DNA from: Polyangiaceae bacterium
GTDB taxonomy: Bacteria; Myxococcota_A; Polyangia; Polyangiales; Polyangiaceae
Direction of reading: 5' to 3'
Assembly (NCBI GenBank): GCA_041389725.1
Contig: JAWKRG010000012.1
Coordinates: forward strand, 62,001-126,000
Length of the DNA stretch: 64,000 bases
A model generated the notes under the pieces. It had not been told where the DNA came from. It ran no database searches and worked only from the letters and a program-made list of their open reading frames with translations. Below, piece after piece: positions 24,799 to 33,637 of the stretch. The translations under genes were made by a program, and so were the position numbers. Numbering within the stretch: the stretch's first letter is position 1; each line of letters opens with the position of its first letter.

Positions 24799-26976
24799 TC
24801 AGCGCGTCGGAAAGCCGCGGTTCTTCAATAGCGCCTCGACCTTGGGATCGCGACCGCGGAACTGGCGGTAGGCGTCGGCGCGGTCGATGGCGTCCCCGGT
24901 GGCCAGGATGATGTCCTTGAACTTCTTCGCCGTCGCCGGGTCGAAGGGATCCTTGGTTTCTTCGAAGGCGCCCCAGGCATCGGCCGCCATCACGTCGGAC
25001 CACAGATACGAGTAGTAGCCCGCCGAGTAGGCGTCGGAGGTGAACAGGTGCTGGAACTGAGGCAGGCGATGGCGCAGCACGATCTGCTTGGGCATGCCGA
25101 TGGCTTTCAAGACCTTCGTTTCGAAGGCCTTGGGATCGACCTCGCCGCTGGGATCCGTGTGCAGCTTCATGTCGACTAGCGCTGCGGCCAAGTACTCCAC
25201 CGTGGCAAAGCCTTGATTGAAAGTGCTCGCCTTGCGCATCTTGTCGATCAGCGCCTGGGGCATCTTTTCTTTGGTCTTGTAGTGAAGGGCGTACTTGTCG
25301 AGAATCTCTCGAGTCAGAACCCAGTTCTCGTGCACCTGACTGGGAAACTCCACGAAGTCCCGCGGCGTGTTGCCCAAGGACGGGTACGTCGTGTCATTGG
25401 TCAGGGCGTGGAGCGCGTGCCCGAACTCGTGGAATAGCGTCTCGGCGTCATCCAAGCTGATCAGGATGGGTTGGCCCTTGCCGGTCTTGGTGAAGTTGTT
25501 GTTGTTGGAGACGACGGCGTCGACCTGGTGGTCGACCTTCTCCTGGGAGCGGTAGGTCATCTGCCAGGCGCCGGACCGCTTGTATTGGCGGGCGAAATCG
25601 TCCCGATAGAGGTAACCGACGTGGCTGCCGTCTGCCTTGTTGGTGACGTGGAAGACTCGCACGTCGGGCTGGAAGACGGGGACCTTGCCGGTGATTTCCT
25701 GGAAGGCGTAGCCGTAGAGCTTCTCCGCCATGTAGTAGGAGGCGGCGATCATGTTCTCGAGCTCGAAGTAGTTCTTGAACTCGTTCTGGTCGAGGTCGTA
25801 ACGCTCCTTGCGTACCTTCTCCATGTAGTAGCGGTAGTCCCAGGGCTCGATGGTGAGCTTGTGGCCGAGCTTGTTCGCCAGCTTCTGCATGTCGGCCACT
25901 TCCTGGCGGACGCGCGCTGCGGCTGCAGGCCACACGCGCATCATCAGCTTTTCGGCCCGCGCCGGGTCCTTGGCCATGGTGTCACTCATGCGCCAGTGGG
26001 CGTGGCTCTTGAAGCCCAGCAGCTTGGCGCGCTCGGCGCGCAGCTTCACGATCTTGGGGATCAGCTCGTTGGTGTCGTTCTTGTCCCCGTTGTCGCCGCG
26101 CTTGATGAAAGCGCGCCAGACCTTCTCGCGTAGCTCGCGCTTGTCGGAAAAGGTGAGAAAGGGGTCGACGGCCGAGCGGGTGTTGACGACCGCGTAGCCG
26201 CTCAGTTTGCGCTCGTCCGCGGCTGCCTTGTAGCCCTGGACCAGAGACTCGGGCAGTCCCGCGAGGTCGTCCTTGGCCAGCAGCACCCAGGTGTCTTCGT
26301 CCGCCTGGACGCGGTTGCCGAACTCCGTGAACAGCTTGGCGAGTTCCTGGTTGATCTCGCCCAGACGCTTCTTCTTGTCGGCGTCGAGGTTGGCGCCGCG
26401 GCGAACGAAGTTGTCGTAGGTCTTTTGCACCAGGCGCTTCTGTTCCGCGGAAAGCTCGGCCTTTTCCTTGGCGTCGTACACCGCCTTCACCCTGGCAAAG
26501 AGCTTCTCGTTGAAGTTCACCTTGTCCGAAATCTCGGACAGCATGGGACTGACGATCGCGTCGAGGGCCTGGATCTCTGGCGTATTCATGTTGCCGGTCA
26601 TGACGAAGAACAAGGTCGTGACCCGATCTAGCGCGCGGCCGCTTCGCTCCAGGGCCACCAGGGTGTTGTCGAAGGTGGCAGGCTCGGTGCGGGCCGCGAT
26701 GGCGTCCACCTCCGCCAGGTACTGTTTTGCAGCCTTCTCGATGGCGGGGCGAAACTGCTTGGTGTTGACCTTGTCCCAGGGAGGTACGCCGCCGTTGGGT
26801 CCGGTCCACTCCGCCAGCATGTCGTCCATGGTGGGTGCGTCATCGGCTTTATCGCCTGCGGAAGCCGCAGGCGCAGGCAAGGCAGGCGGAACGGGCGGGG
26901 GCGCCGCCTCGTGGGCGGGGCCGCAACCCAAGACCAGGAGGGCCGCGAGCCATGTGCGCTGATGTAGTTGCTTCAT
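24799..26976 (-). CDS. M3-family oligopeptidase (Dcp-like) lipoprotein
   Basis: 725 residues. Signal peptide ending LALLVLGC, then a Pro/Ala-rich linker to about residue 45. The long helical body and zinc motif HEFGHALHAL (HEFGH 516-520) with a downstream Glu in FVEFPSQVHENW match the M3A family (peptidyl-dipeptidase Dcp/oligopeptidase A). Those enzymes are usually cytosolic or periplasmic and cut short peptides inside a closed channel. The lipobox indicates that this one is exported and membrane-anchored, which suits degradation of peptides released from prey or substrates. It is convergent with the retropepsin-like gene and no operon partner is apparent. Confidence 0.9.
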   Translation of the reverse strand: MKQLHQRTWLAALLVLGCGPAHEAAPPPVPPALPAPAASAGDKADDAPTMDDMLAEWTGPNGGVPPWDKVNTKQFRPAIEKAAKQYLAEVDAIAARTEPATFDNTLVALERSGRALDRVTTLFFVMTGNMNTPEIQALDAIVSPMLSEISDKVNFNEKLFARVKAVYDAKEKAELSAEQKRLVQKTYDNFVRRGANLDADKKKRLGEINQELAKLFTEFGNRVQADEDTWVLLAKDDLAGLPESLVQGYKAAADERKLSGYAVVNTRSAVDPFLTFSDKRELREKVWRAFIKRGDNGDKNDTNELIPKIVKLRAERAKLLGFKSHAHWRMSDTMAKDPARAEKLMMRVWPAAAARVRQEVADMQKLANKLGHKLTIEPWDYRYYMEKVRKERYDLDQNEFKNYFELENMIAASYYMAEKLYGYAFQEITGKVPVFQPDVRVFHVTNKADGSHVGYLYRDDFARQYKRSGAWQMTYRSQEKVDHQVDAVVSNNNNFTKTGKGQPILISLDDAETLFHEFGHALHALTNDTTYPSLGNTPRDFVEFPSQVHENWVLTREILDKYALHYKTKEKMPQALIDKMRKASTFNQGFATVEYLAAALVDMKLHTDPSGEVDPKAFETKVLKAIGMPKQIVLRHRLPQFQHLFTSDAYSAGYYSYLWSDVMAADAWGAFEETKDPFDPATAKKFKDIILATGDAIDRADAYRQFRGRDPKVEALLKNRGFPTR

Positions 26977-27028
26977 GGTGGGCAGGCATGCGCGGACCGG
27001 GGCTGGACGTCAACCATTCGCGGGTCCG

Positions 27029-27057
27029 TTGTGGGGCTAGGCCTGGAGTGGTAGCGT
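27029..27057 (+). promoter_or_regulatory. Sigma70-type promoter of a Gly-rich lipoprotein gene
   Basis: TTGTGG (27029-27034), 17-nt spacer, TAGCGT (27052-27057), then 7 nt to the GTG at 27065. This spacing is the reason for choosing 27065 over the GTG at 27059. Confidence 0.5.
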
Positions 27058-27064
27058 TGTGAGC

Positions 27065-27922
27065 GTGCGGACTCTTTGGCTGGTCGGCGCTCTGACGTTG
27101 GCGTGCTCGTCGAAAGATCTCAGCGAGTACAGCGCCGGGAGTGAAGACTCGGGAGCCGGAGGCAGCTCCGGTCAAGACGCGGCGACCAGCGGCGGGTCTG
27201 GCGCTGGCACGAGTGGCGGCGCGGCCGGTGCGAGCGGTGGCATGGCTGGCACGGGCGGCGGCACGGCCGGCGCGAGCGGTGGCACTGGCGGCAGCAGCGG
27301 TGCGAGTGGCGGAGTCGGCGGCAGCGGCGGTGCGGCGGGTGGCGCCGGTGGCGCCAGCGGCGGCAGCGGAGGAGCGACGGGCGGCAGCGGAGGCAGTGGC
27401 GGCGGCTGCACACCGGTCACGAAGTCGACGGGTTGGCTCACGGCCCAGGCCGCATCGCAGTCGGCGGCGGGGCCAGTGTGGCAAAGCGTGGACAACGCGC
27501 GGGTCCATGACAACAACTCCTCGGGGGCGGCTCTCTCACCGTCCTCCCTCAAGTCGCGCGTGCTGACCGTCAGCAGCTTTCAGGCGGGCATTCCCGAGAC
27601 GGCGACGATACAAGGCTTCGAGGTCGAGATCTTCCGCCACGCCACCACCAGCAACATGGTTCAGGACGGGATCGTACAAGTTTTGATTCCACCTGCTGCA
27701 TCCAACAACGTTGGCAAAGACGGTTTCTGGGGCACCGCAACCACGAACCCCGAGTACGGCTCCGCCTCGAGTACTTTGGGCCTGACGAGTGTGACCCCGA
27801 AAGACGTCAATTCGGATGCCTTCGGAGTTCAGTTTCAGGCTCTTTGCCCGTCGTGCAGCGAGGCCGTGACGGCGTTCGTCGACAGTATTCGGCTACGAGT
27901 GACCTACAAAGCTTGCCCCTGA
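27065..27922 (+). CDS. Lipoprotein with long Gly/Ser/Ala linker, unknown C-terminal domain
   Basis: 285 residues. Signal peptide ends ALTLAC. Residues ~20-115 are an almost pure Gly/Ser/Ala/Thr linker encoded by imperfect GGC-rich repeats (about 27150-27410). The C-terminal ~165 residues form a beta-rich domain with GWLTAQAAS, FEVEIFRHA and FVDSIRLRVTYKACP; it includes a CPSC pair and looks like a carbohydrate- or surface-binding sandwich, but I do not recognise the family. The protein should sit on the outer surface with the domain held away by the flexible linker. It is convergent with the LAS-peptidase-like gene and is probably transcribed alone. Confidence 0.65.
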   Translation: MRTLWLVGALTLACSSKDLSEYSAGSEDSGAGGSSGQDAATSGGSGAGTSGGAAGASGGMAGTGGGTAGASGGTGGSSGASGGVGGSGGAAGGAGGASGGSGGATGGSGGSGGGCTPVTKSTGWLTAQAASQSAAGPVWQSVDNARVHDNNSSGAALSPSSLKSRVLTVSSFQAGIPETATIQGFEVEIFRHATTSNMVQDGIVQVLIPPAASNNVGKDGFWGTATTNPEYGSASSTLGLTSVTPKDVNSDAFGVQFQALCPSCSEAVTAFVDSIRLRVTYKACP

Positions 27923-27939
27923 CCCGGCGGCAGGTGGCG

Positions 27940-27959
27940 GCCCGCGCAGCGTAGCGGGC
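27940..27959. terminator. Hairpin between convergent genes
   Basis: GCCCGC (27940-27945) and GCGGGC (27954-27959) form a perfect 6-bp stem with an 8-nt loop in the gap between two convergent stop codons. No T-tract. Confidence 0.4.
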
Positions 27960-27996
27960 AGGAACAGCAGCCGGGCGAGGGGGGCGCGGTGGCAGC

Positions 27997-30090
27997 TCAG
28001 AGCGCCAAAGGCCTACGACCCAGGTTCGCGGTTCCCCCCGAGCGTGGTGGCCAAGTCCCGAAAAGGGGCGCCTTGCTTGCGGGCTGCAGGAACTGGCTCA
28101 GATCCTTGCCGGGGATCACCGGCGCAGTGAGCTGTCCCCACCACTTGAGGCTCAAATGGATGTGGTGGTGGTGGTAGGGCCAGCCACTGCCGTAGGCCAT
28201 TCCCGAGCTGAACTTGGCGAGCTCAGTGGCGGTGACGTGCGTCGGGTCCGTGGCGGGCAGTGCGTTCAGGGCCTTCGCGGCGTCCGCGATCAGGGGTGCG
28301 AGGACTTGGTCCACGCCCACGACGCGGGTTCGCGCCGAGTCGAAGAGCTTTGCCATGAAGAAAGCCTGTCGCGGCAAGTCCACGATGTGCTTGTCCTTCG
28401 CCGCGGGACTGCAGTAGCCGTCAGCGTGGGTCGCGCCGTCGTTGCAGACGATCCGCGCCCGGTTGTCGGCACCAGTCTGGAAGTAGGCAATGTCCATGTT
28501 GCCACCTTGATCGTGAGTCGACTCGGGGTGGCGGGGGTCGTCGACGTCGTAGCCGGGGGTGATACCGTCGATCTGGCACGTGTCGATCAAGCCGATGGCC
28601 TTGGTGCCCGGGAAGGCCTTGTTGGTTTCGGCGATGGCGTTGCGCACGAGCATGACCAGCTCGCGCCGCGCGAAGCGGTAGTTGGAATAGGTGTCCCAGG
28701 CGTAGTTGTCCGTGGGCTGAGTGGCGCTGGTGTCGGGGAAGGGGAAGGGGATGAGGCCCTTGCCGCCGGGCTGCTCGCCAATGCAATCGGCCGCGGAATA
28801 GTTGGCGAGGCAGTCGGCGCCGTCTTGGAAGTCGTGTTCGGTGACTTCGAGGCCGTACACGTTCTCTGCGTTGCCGTAGCCCACGACCTTGAGCAGGTAC
28901 TCGCCCCCGCCGGCTTCGCTGTAGAAGCCGTAGAACTCCGTGTTCGTCTCCTGGGCACGGTCGCTGTAGGGATAGACATCGCCGTAGCGGGAGCCGACTA
29001 GCTTTCCGTTCGCATCGAGCGCCAGCAGATCCAAGTCACCAGCGCCGTTCTCGAAGCGAATGCCGGCTCGGACGATCTTGCCCTTGGGGACCGTGATCTT
29101 GAACCAATCCTCGTCGCCGCTGCACAGGGTCAGGCCTTCGGTGACGCCAAGGGGCGCGGGCTTCGCGGTTGCGGCCGAGTCGTTGTCTTCGAGCGCATCC
29201 GGCGAACCGTCACACTTGTAGGGCTCGGTGTTGCAGCTGCCCTTGTCGCACCAAGAACCGTCGGGGCAATAGCCGTGAGGGTTGGAGGCGCTGCAGGCTA
29301 CACTCTCGTCGATGCACTCGTTGTCCATGCACACGCGACCGCTGGGGCAGGGCGAAGCATCGTCGCAACCCATGCGACAGTAGCTGCCGGGCGCGTCCTT
29401 GACCTTGGAGCAGGTGTAGCCGACGCGGCAGTCCAGATCGTGGCCGCAGGGTTGAACGCAAACGCCGCTTCCCGTGGTGGAAACGGGCAAACACGCTCCC
29501 CCGTTGCACTGACTCGAGTCCGTGCAGCCGAAGGAAAGGCAGTAGCCGCTGCTCCAGGCGGCGGGTTCATTGCCCGTGTAGCAGGTCGGATCCGTCAAGG
29601 CGCACTCGCCGTCAGCGCCGCACGCCGCGCCCGGCGTGCCCGCGCTGGGTTCGACTAGTGCGCAAGCGCTGCCACAAGTCGCGTCGCAGCCCTTGCCCTT
29701 GAGGGGCGAGCAGACCTCGTTGCGATTGATCGCGCCGCCCGGGCAGTTCGCCGCTGCAAGGCTCGGCAAGCACACGCTGAGTCCAGCGCTCACGACGTCG
29801 TAGCACTTGCTGCCCGTGGGGCACTCGGCCTCGCTTCCCGGCTCGCTGCAGGTGGCGCTTGCGCGCGCAGCGCACAGGCCGTGGATGCAGACGCCCGGAT
29901 ACTGCGCATCGCCGGAGCACTCGCTGTCGCAGCTGCACGCCGAGCCGACGGGGCGCGCCGTCTGCGGCCCATCGGTCCCCGCATCGCCACCAGCTCCGGG
30001 GGAAGCAGCGTCGTCGGAGCTGCAGGCAAATGCCGCGGGTAGGGCGGCAAAGCCGAGTGCTGCCAGGCACAAGAGCGTACGTGCATTCAT
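27997..30090 (-). CDS. Cys-rich lipoprotein with PPC-like and LAS-peptidase-like domains
   Basis: 697 residues from the ATG at 30090, which follows GGAGGACGATC and opens a signal peptide ending LPAAFAC. Residues ~45-300 are a run of short Cys-rich modules (C-x-x-D-x-x-C types). Residues ~305-420 resemble a PPC domain (EDNDSAATA, DEDWFKITVPKGKIV). The C-terminal ~250 residues contain STHDQGGNMDIAYF (His and Asp six residues apart) and HHHHIHLSLKWW, the H-x6-D and HxH pattern of LAS metallopeptidases such as MepA/M15. These cut peptidoglycan or D-amino-acid peptides using zinc. Surface location and cell-wall substrate are inferred. Confidence 0.7.
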   Translation of the reverse strand: MNARTLLCLAALGFAALPAAFACSSDDAASPGAGGDAGTDGPQTARPVGSACSCDSECSGDAQYPGVCIHGLCAARASATCSEPGSEAECPTGSKCYDVVSAGLSVCLPSLAAANCPGGAINRNEVCSPLKGKGCDATCGSACALVEPSAGTPGAACGADGECALTDPTCYTGNEPAAWSSGYCLSFGCTDSSQCNGGACLPVSTTGSGVCVQPCGHDLDCRVGYTCSKVKDAPGSYCRMGCDDASPCPSGRVCMDNECIDESVACSASNPHGYCPDGSWCDKGSCNTEPYKCDGSPDALEDNDSAATAKPAPLGVTEGLTLCSGDEDWFKITVPKGKIVRAGIRFENGAGDLDLLALDANGKLVGSRYGDVYPYSDRAQETNTEFYGFYSEAGGGEYLLKVVGYGNAENVYGLEVTEHDFQDGADCLANYSAADCIGEQPGGKGLIPFPFPDTSATQPTDNYAWDTYSNYRFARRELVMLVRNAIAETNKAFPGTKAIGLIDTCQIDGITPGYDVDDPRHPESTHDQGGNMDIAYFQTGADNRARIVCNDGATHADGYCSPAAKDKHIVDLPRQAFFMAKLFDSARTRVVGVDQVLAPLIADAAKALNALPATDPTHVTATELAKFSSGMAYGSGWPYHHHHIHLSLKWWGQLTAPVIPGKDLSQFLQPASKAPLFGTWPPRSGGTANLGRRPLAL

Positions 30091-30241
30091 GATCGTCCTC
30101 CGGGCCCGCGTCGCCCCTCCCCAGGGCGACTCGCGCGGCGGCGGACACTGCCATCCCACAGACCGTCGGGCCAGCCCCTTTTTCGCGACGGAGGCACACG
30201 CCCGTGTTTGGACGGTCTACGCGGGATCAGAGCGCGACTGC

Positions 30242-31537
30242 CTAGTGGTTTGCTCGGGCTTGGCGCTCTTTCGCACGCTGGCGGGACTTCAGCTCGGGGG
30301 ACTCGAGGACCGCCATGCTGGCAAGGCGAGCTCCTTCGAGGAAGTGCTTCACGCCCGTGCGGACCAGCTCCGGACTGCCGGCTCCCACGTTGGGATAGCC
30401 GCGGCCCTGGGGGTCCGTGTCCACATCGCCCCAGTTGGCGAACAACCGGCCCCAGTCGCTCTGCAGCGCCTCTTCCACACGGGGCTTGCCGACCATCGGG
30501 TACCAGTAGAGGTCGTGATAGGTCACGCTCGCGACGTAGGCCCACGGGGCCAACCAAGTCTTGAGGGACCACTCGATGGGCTTCTTCAGCGGTCCCCAGT
30601 AGATGCGGTGTTGATTCTTCGAGGCAAAGGTCATGTTCTTGAACGGGCCCTCGAAGTTCCAGTTCTCCTTGGCGGCGTCGACGTCGCCCACGAGTTCGAT
30701 GTCGCGCGGATCTCCGACGCCAAGGCCTTGCTCGTGCGCTAGGCGCACGAACTTCAGATCACTCATGGGGTCGAAACCCATCAGCTTGCCCGCCACCGCG
30801 TCGATGGCCACCTGATCCGACGACGCCAAGAGCACGTTCTTGACGTGGGGAATCATGCAGCGCGGACCGGGGCCGTCTCCCACGAAGGTGCCGTCCATCA
30901 CGGCAAAGACACCGCGGTGGATCTTCTTCTGGATCATCAGCAAGTCGACCAGGGTCTCGTGGATCACTGGGTGCGTCCAGTGACGGTGCTCGTTGAGTAG
31001 ACCGCCGAATGCGTTCTTCATCGCGCCAGTCGTGGTCGTGAAGATGTGGGTCTTGATCGTCGGCAGGTGGATGATGTTCTCGCCGATGAAGCGCTTCGGG
31101 ATGCTGAAGCCTTTGGGATAGACCTCGTTCAGGCAGAGGAACTTCTTGGTCAAGTCGCCGACCGCCTCGCGAACGTCGATCCACTCCTCGCCCTCGTACA
31201 GGTGCACGTTGCGCAGCCCGTGGGCCTGGACCACGTCGATCTGCTTGTTCTCTCGTTCACCCAGGTGCGCGTCGATCACCACGGTGCGGTTGTGGCAGGC
31301 ATGAACCAGCTCGGGATCGTAGCCATCGCGCTTCAGCGCGCGGACCACGCCCTCGAGCTGCCACGGCGTGGTGGACGAGCCGGGGTAGAAGAAGTGCCAA
31401 GAGATGTTGACCTTCAGTGCGGTGTCTGCCGTCTTGTCGACCACCTGCTGGTAGTCGGCGAGGTTCATCAGCCGGTGATAGTCCTCGAGGACGGTTTCGG
31501 GGCGCGTGCGTACGATCGCGACTTTGGAGCGGGCCAT
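30242..31537 (-). CDS. DUF362-domain protein
   Basis: 431 residues from the ATG at 31537; the in-frame extension upstream lacks support. The sequence follows the DUF362 pattern: an N-terminal beta-alpha segment (KVAIVRTRPETV), a central NIIHLPTIKTHIFTTTTGAMKNAFGG motif and VLLASSDQVAIDAVAGKLMG. DUF362 proteins are often fused to ferredoxin domains; here no CxxCxxC cluster motif is visible, so an electron-transfer role is not supported. The biochemical function of the family is not settled. The product lacks a signal peptide and is probably cytosolic. It is read in the same direction as the LAS-type gene but is separated by 151 bp that contain no obvious signal. Confidence 0.75.
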   Translation of the reverse strand: MARSKVAIVRTRPETVLEDYHRLMNLADYQQVVDKTADTALKVNISWHFFYPGSSTTPWQLEGVVRALKRDGYDPELVHACHNRTVVIDAHLGERENKQIDVVQAHGLRNVHLYEGEEWIDVREAVGDLTKKFLCLNEVYPKGFSIPKRFIGENIIHLPTIKTHIFTTTTGAMKNAFGGLLNEHRHWTHPVIHETLVDLLMIQKKIHRGVFAVMDGTFVGDGPGPRCMIPHVKNVLLASSDQVAIDAVAGKLMGFDPMSDLKFVRLAHEQGLGVGDPRDIELVGDVDAAKENWNFEGPFKNMTFASKNQHRIYWGPLKKPIEWSLKTWLAPWAYVASVTYHDLYWYPMVGKPRVEEALQSDWGRLFANWGDVDTDPQGRGYPNVGAGSPELVRTGVKHFLEGARLASMAVLESPELKSRQRAKERQARANH

Positions 31538-31650
31538 GGCGCCACGCTTTGCCGCGCTTTCGGCCCCCCCGCAAGCCAAATTGCGCGCCTGCACGCAATC
31601 TCCACCGGCTGCGCACGCTACCTACGCGTGCAACGCTGCTCGCTGCGGAT

Positions 31651-31869
31651 TCAGGCGACCTTGCGGCGCGCGTCGTCCAGCACAGCGAGCTTCACCACGG
31701 CTTCGGCGCCGGCCGCTTGCTGCACGATCGCGTCGATGGTGGGCAGACACCCGCCGCAGCTCGTTCCCGCTCCACAGGCCGCGCCGACCGCGTGCACCGA
31801 GTCGGCGCCGGCGTCGACCGCGCGCTGAATTTCTCGCTCGCATACCCGGTGGCAGTGACACACCAACAT
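31651..31869 (-). CDS. bfd: Bacterioferritin-associated ferredoxin
   Basis: 72 residues from the ATG at 31869. The N-terminal CHC pair (Cys4, Cys6) and the later SCGGC pair match the four-Cys [2Fe-2S] pattern of Bfd, and helix positions agree with the family. Bfd docks on bacterioferritin and passes electrons to its heme to release stored Fe(II). Two further cysteines (HRVC and AACG) are not cluster ligands in the E. coli protein. The gene is divergent from bfr, with a strong promoter whose spacer is a 7-1-7 palindrome, so it should be induced under iron starvation if Fur acts there. GGAG lies ~10 nt before the start. Confidence 0.9.
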   Translation of the reverse strand: MLVCHCHRVCEREIQRAVDAGADSVHAVGAACGAGTSCGGCLPTIDAIVQQAAGAEAVVKLAVLDDARRKVA

Positions 31870-31894
31870 CGTCGTGTTGCTCCAAAAGCAGGCT

Positions 31895-31923
31895 AGCATA
31901 GTGAAAACGGTTTTCAATATCAA
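31895..31923 (-). promoter_or_regulatory. Promoter of bfd
   Basis: Minus strand: TTGATA (31923-31918), 17-nt spacer, TATGCT (31900-31895). The -35 matches TTGACA at 5 of 6. The start codon is 25 nt downstream, with a GGAG ribosome site, unlike the leaderless genes. Confidence 0.7.
31902..31916. promoter_or_regulatory. Fur-like 7-1-7 operator in the bfd promoter spacer
   Basis: TGAAAAC (31902-31908), one base, GTTTTCA (31910-31916) form a perfect 7-1-7 inverted repeat of the Fur-box type (TGATAAT-n-ATTATCA class). It fills the spacer between the -35 and -10 of bfd, where a bound repressor would block polymerase. Fur binding is inferred from architecture and the iron genes on both sides. Confidence 0.65.
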
Positions 31924-32063
31924 AATCGACGCGACCCCACTCCCACAAAGAAAGCCACTTTCGAGACGGTAGCTTCGTCGTTAGGCTCCCTCCGCCAGCG
32001 AGGGACGAGGCCCCCGCAGGGAAGCCGGCCCCGGCGCGGGCCAATGCAAAGGGTAGAAGCGAA

Positions 32064-32534
32064 ATGAAGGGTGACCCCGCGATCATCGACGTCCTGAACG
32101 AGATCCTCTCCGCCGAGCTCGGCGCCATCAACCAGTACTTCGTGCACGCCAAGATGTGTGAGAACTGGGGCTACCAGCGCTTGGCCAAGCAGAAGCGCAG
32201 CGAGTCCATCAGCGAGATGAAACACGCGGACTCGATCATCGAGCGCATCTTGTTCCTGGACGGCGTGCCGAACATGCAGCGGATCGCGCCCGTCCGTGTC
32301 GGTGAAGACGCCGTGGAGCAGCATCGTCTCGATCTCGATCTGGAGCTGATGGCCTGCGAGCGCTTGAACAAAGCGATTCACCTGGCTCACGACAAGGCCG
32401 ACGCGGGTACGCGCGAGCTGCTGGAGCGCATTCTGGAAGACGAAGAGGAAGGCATCGACTGGTTGGAGGCCCAGCTGCACCTGATCGCCGAGATCGGCAA
32501 GGAGAACTACCTGGCCGAACAGATCAAGGAGTAG
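32064..32534 (+). CDS. bfr: Bacterioferritin
   Basis: 156 residues, full length and collinear with E. coli Bfr. Met52, the axial heme ligand, is present (SEMKHAD), as are ferroxidase ligands Glu18, Glu51, His54, Glu94 and Glu127. The sixth ligand, His130, is Gly here (DEEEGIDW instead of DEEGHIDW). Bfr forms a 24-mer shell with heme at dimer interfaces, oxidises Fe(II) and stores it as mineral. The divergent bfd encodes its electron donor for iron release. A TAGGCT hexamer at 31982-31987 could be the -10, leaving a ~70-nt leader, but this is weak. Confidence 0.93.
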   Translation: MKGDPAIIDVLNEILSAELGAINQYFVHAKMCENWGYQRLAKQKRSESISEMKHADSIIERILFLDGVPNMQRIAPVRVGEDAVEQHRLDLDLELMACERLNKAIHLAHDKADAGTRELLERILEDEEEGIDWLEAQLHLIAEIGKENYLAEQIKE

Positions 32535-32641
32535 CTCGCAACCGGAGCTCGGCTCGCACGCGCCCCCGCTGCTGCCGAAGTGGATTGCATCTTCGCAACG
32601 GGCCGGCGTCCTGCTCGCTGGCCGCGCAGGTCTCGGGTGGG

Positions 32642-33637
32642 CTAAAAGGCGCCGAGCACGCCAACGCTTTGCGGCGTGACGTAGATTCGTGCATGGGCGC
32701 GCGGCGCGGGCTCGGCCGGTGCGTTCGGCAACAGTAGCGCCGCCGTGCCCAGGCCGAGGCCCAGGCCCAAGCCCGCCCAGCCCGCGACGCGCACGCCCTT
32801 CCAGGTTGCGATGGCGTCGACATCGGACTGTGCCGAAGATTGAAGTTCCGGCGAGGCGAAGCGGCAGTCATCGCTTCCATCCGGCACGGCGCAGTGACTC
32901 GCCAGGTCATCGCGCCGCGCGGCGAGGCTCGTGCTGGCCAGGACGACGGTGACGATGCCCGCGGTGGTCAGGCCGATTCCCGTACCGAGAAGCCAAGGTC
33001 GTGCAGGGTTCGACTCGCTCTTGGTCGGCGCGGGATCGGGGCCCGGTCCGTCGGGCGGTGGGTTTGCGGGCGGCAGGCTTGGCGTGGTGAAGGCAAGGCG
33101 CGCATCCAGGGACGCCTGACTGCCCGCGGTGACGAGGGCGCGTCGCTGAACTCGTCGATCGCCCAGTTGAAGCTCCACGTTGGCTTCGCCTGCGAAGACC
33201 ACCAGGGGACGTAGCAGCGGCAGCGTGCCGCGGAGGCGTCCCGCAACGCGGACTTCGGCGCCATCGGGACCCAGGATGTCGAGTCGACCCAGACTCGAGC
33301 GCTGGCCATCGAGAAAGGCGCGAGCCTTCTCAGCTGCAGGGCCGTCCAGACCAAGGCTCAGCGCCGCTTCGTACGCTTCGTAGGCGACATCGGACTGTCT
33401 CAGGAGGGCAGCCGCGCTGGCCAGTTCATACTTGCACTCCTTCGTCGCGCGCAGCCGATCCGCGCGACGGAATCGTTCGAGCGCTTCTTCCCAGGCCGCG
33501 GGATCGTTCTCGTCCAGGGCGCGCTCCTTGGCTGCGATGGCGTGAGAGAACGCCGCGTCGTAGGCGTCCGCTTGCGCCACCGACGCTGTCGTCGCCAGGG
33601 CGAGGATGAGTGCGAGGGTCGTGGTTCTCACTGACAT
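32642..33637 (-). CDS. Secreted TPR/PEGA-type protein coupled to the kinase gene
   Basis: 331 residues from the ATG at 33637; signal peptide MSVRTTTLALILALATTASVAQA. Residues ~25-105 are helical and Ala/Leu-rich like a TPR pair (AWEEALERFRRADRLRA). Residues ~108-175 look like a PEGA-type beta domain (GRLDILGPDGAEVRVAGRLRGTLP). A Pro-rich stretch leads to a hydrophobic helix (~220-245) and another near residue 290, so the protein is membrane-bound with a periplasmic N-terminal part. The start overlaps the end of the upstream Ser/Thr kinase gene by 10 nt, indicating translational coupling. Similar kinase-linked genes are frequent in Myxococcota; a sensor or scaffold role is inferred. Confidence 0.7.
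   Translation of the reverse strand: MSVRTTTLALILALATTASVAQADAYDAAFSHAIAAKERALDENDPAAWEEALERFRRADRLRATKECKYELASAAALLRQSDVAYEAYEAALSLGLDGPAAEKARAFLDGQRSSLGRLDILGPDGAEVRVAGRLRGTLPLLRPLVVFAGEANVELQLGDRRVQRRALVTAGSQASLDARLAFTTPSLPPANPPPDGPGPDPAPTKSESNPARPWLLGTGIGLTTAGIVTVVLASTSLAARRDDLASHCAVPDGSDDCRFASPELQSSAQSDVDAIATWKGVRVAGWAGLGLGLGLGTAALLLPNAPAEPAPRAHARIYVTPQSVGVLGAF

Noticed and set aside
27150..27410. GGC-rich repeats as a CRISPR or satellite array
   Set aside because: No constant repeat/spacer period; they encode the Gly/Ser/Ala linker of a lipoprotein in frame.
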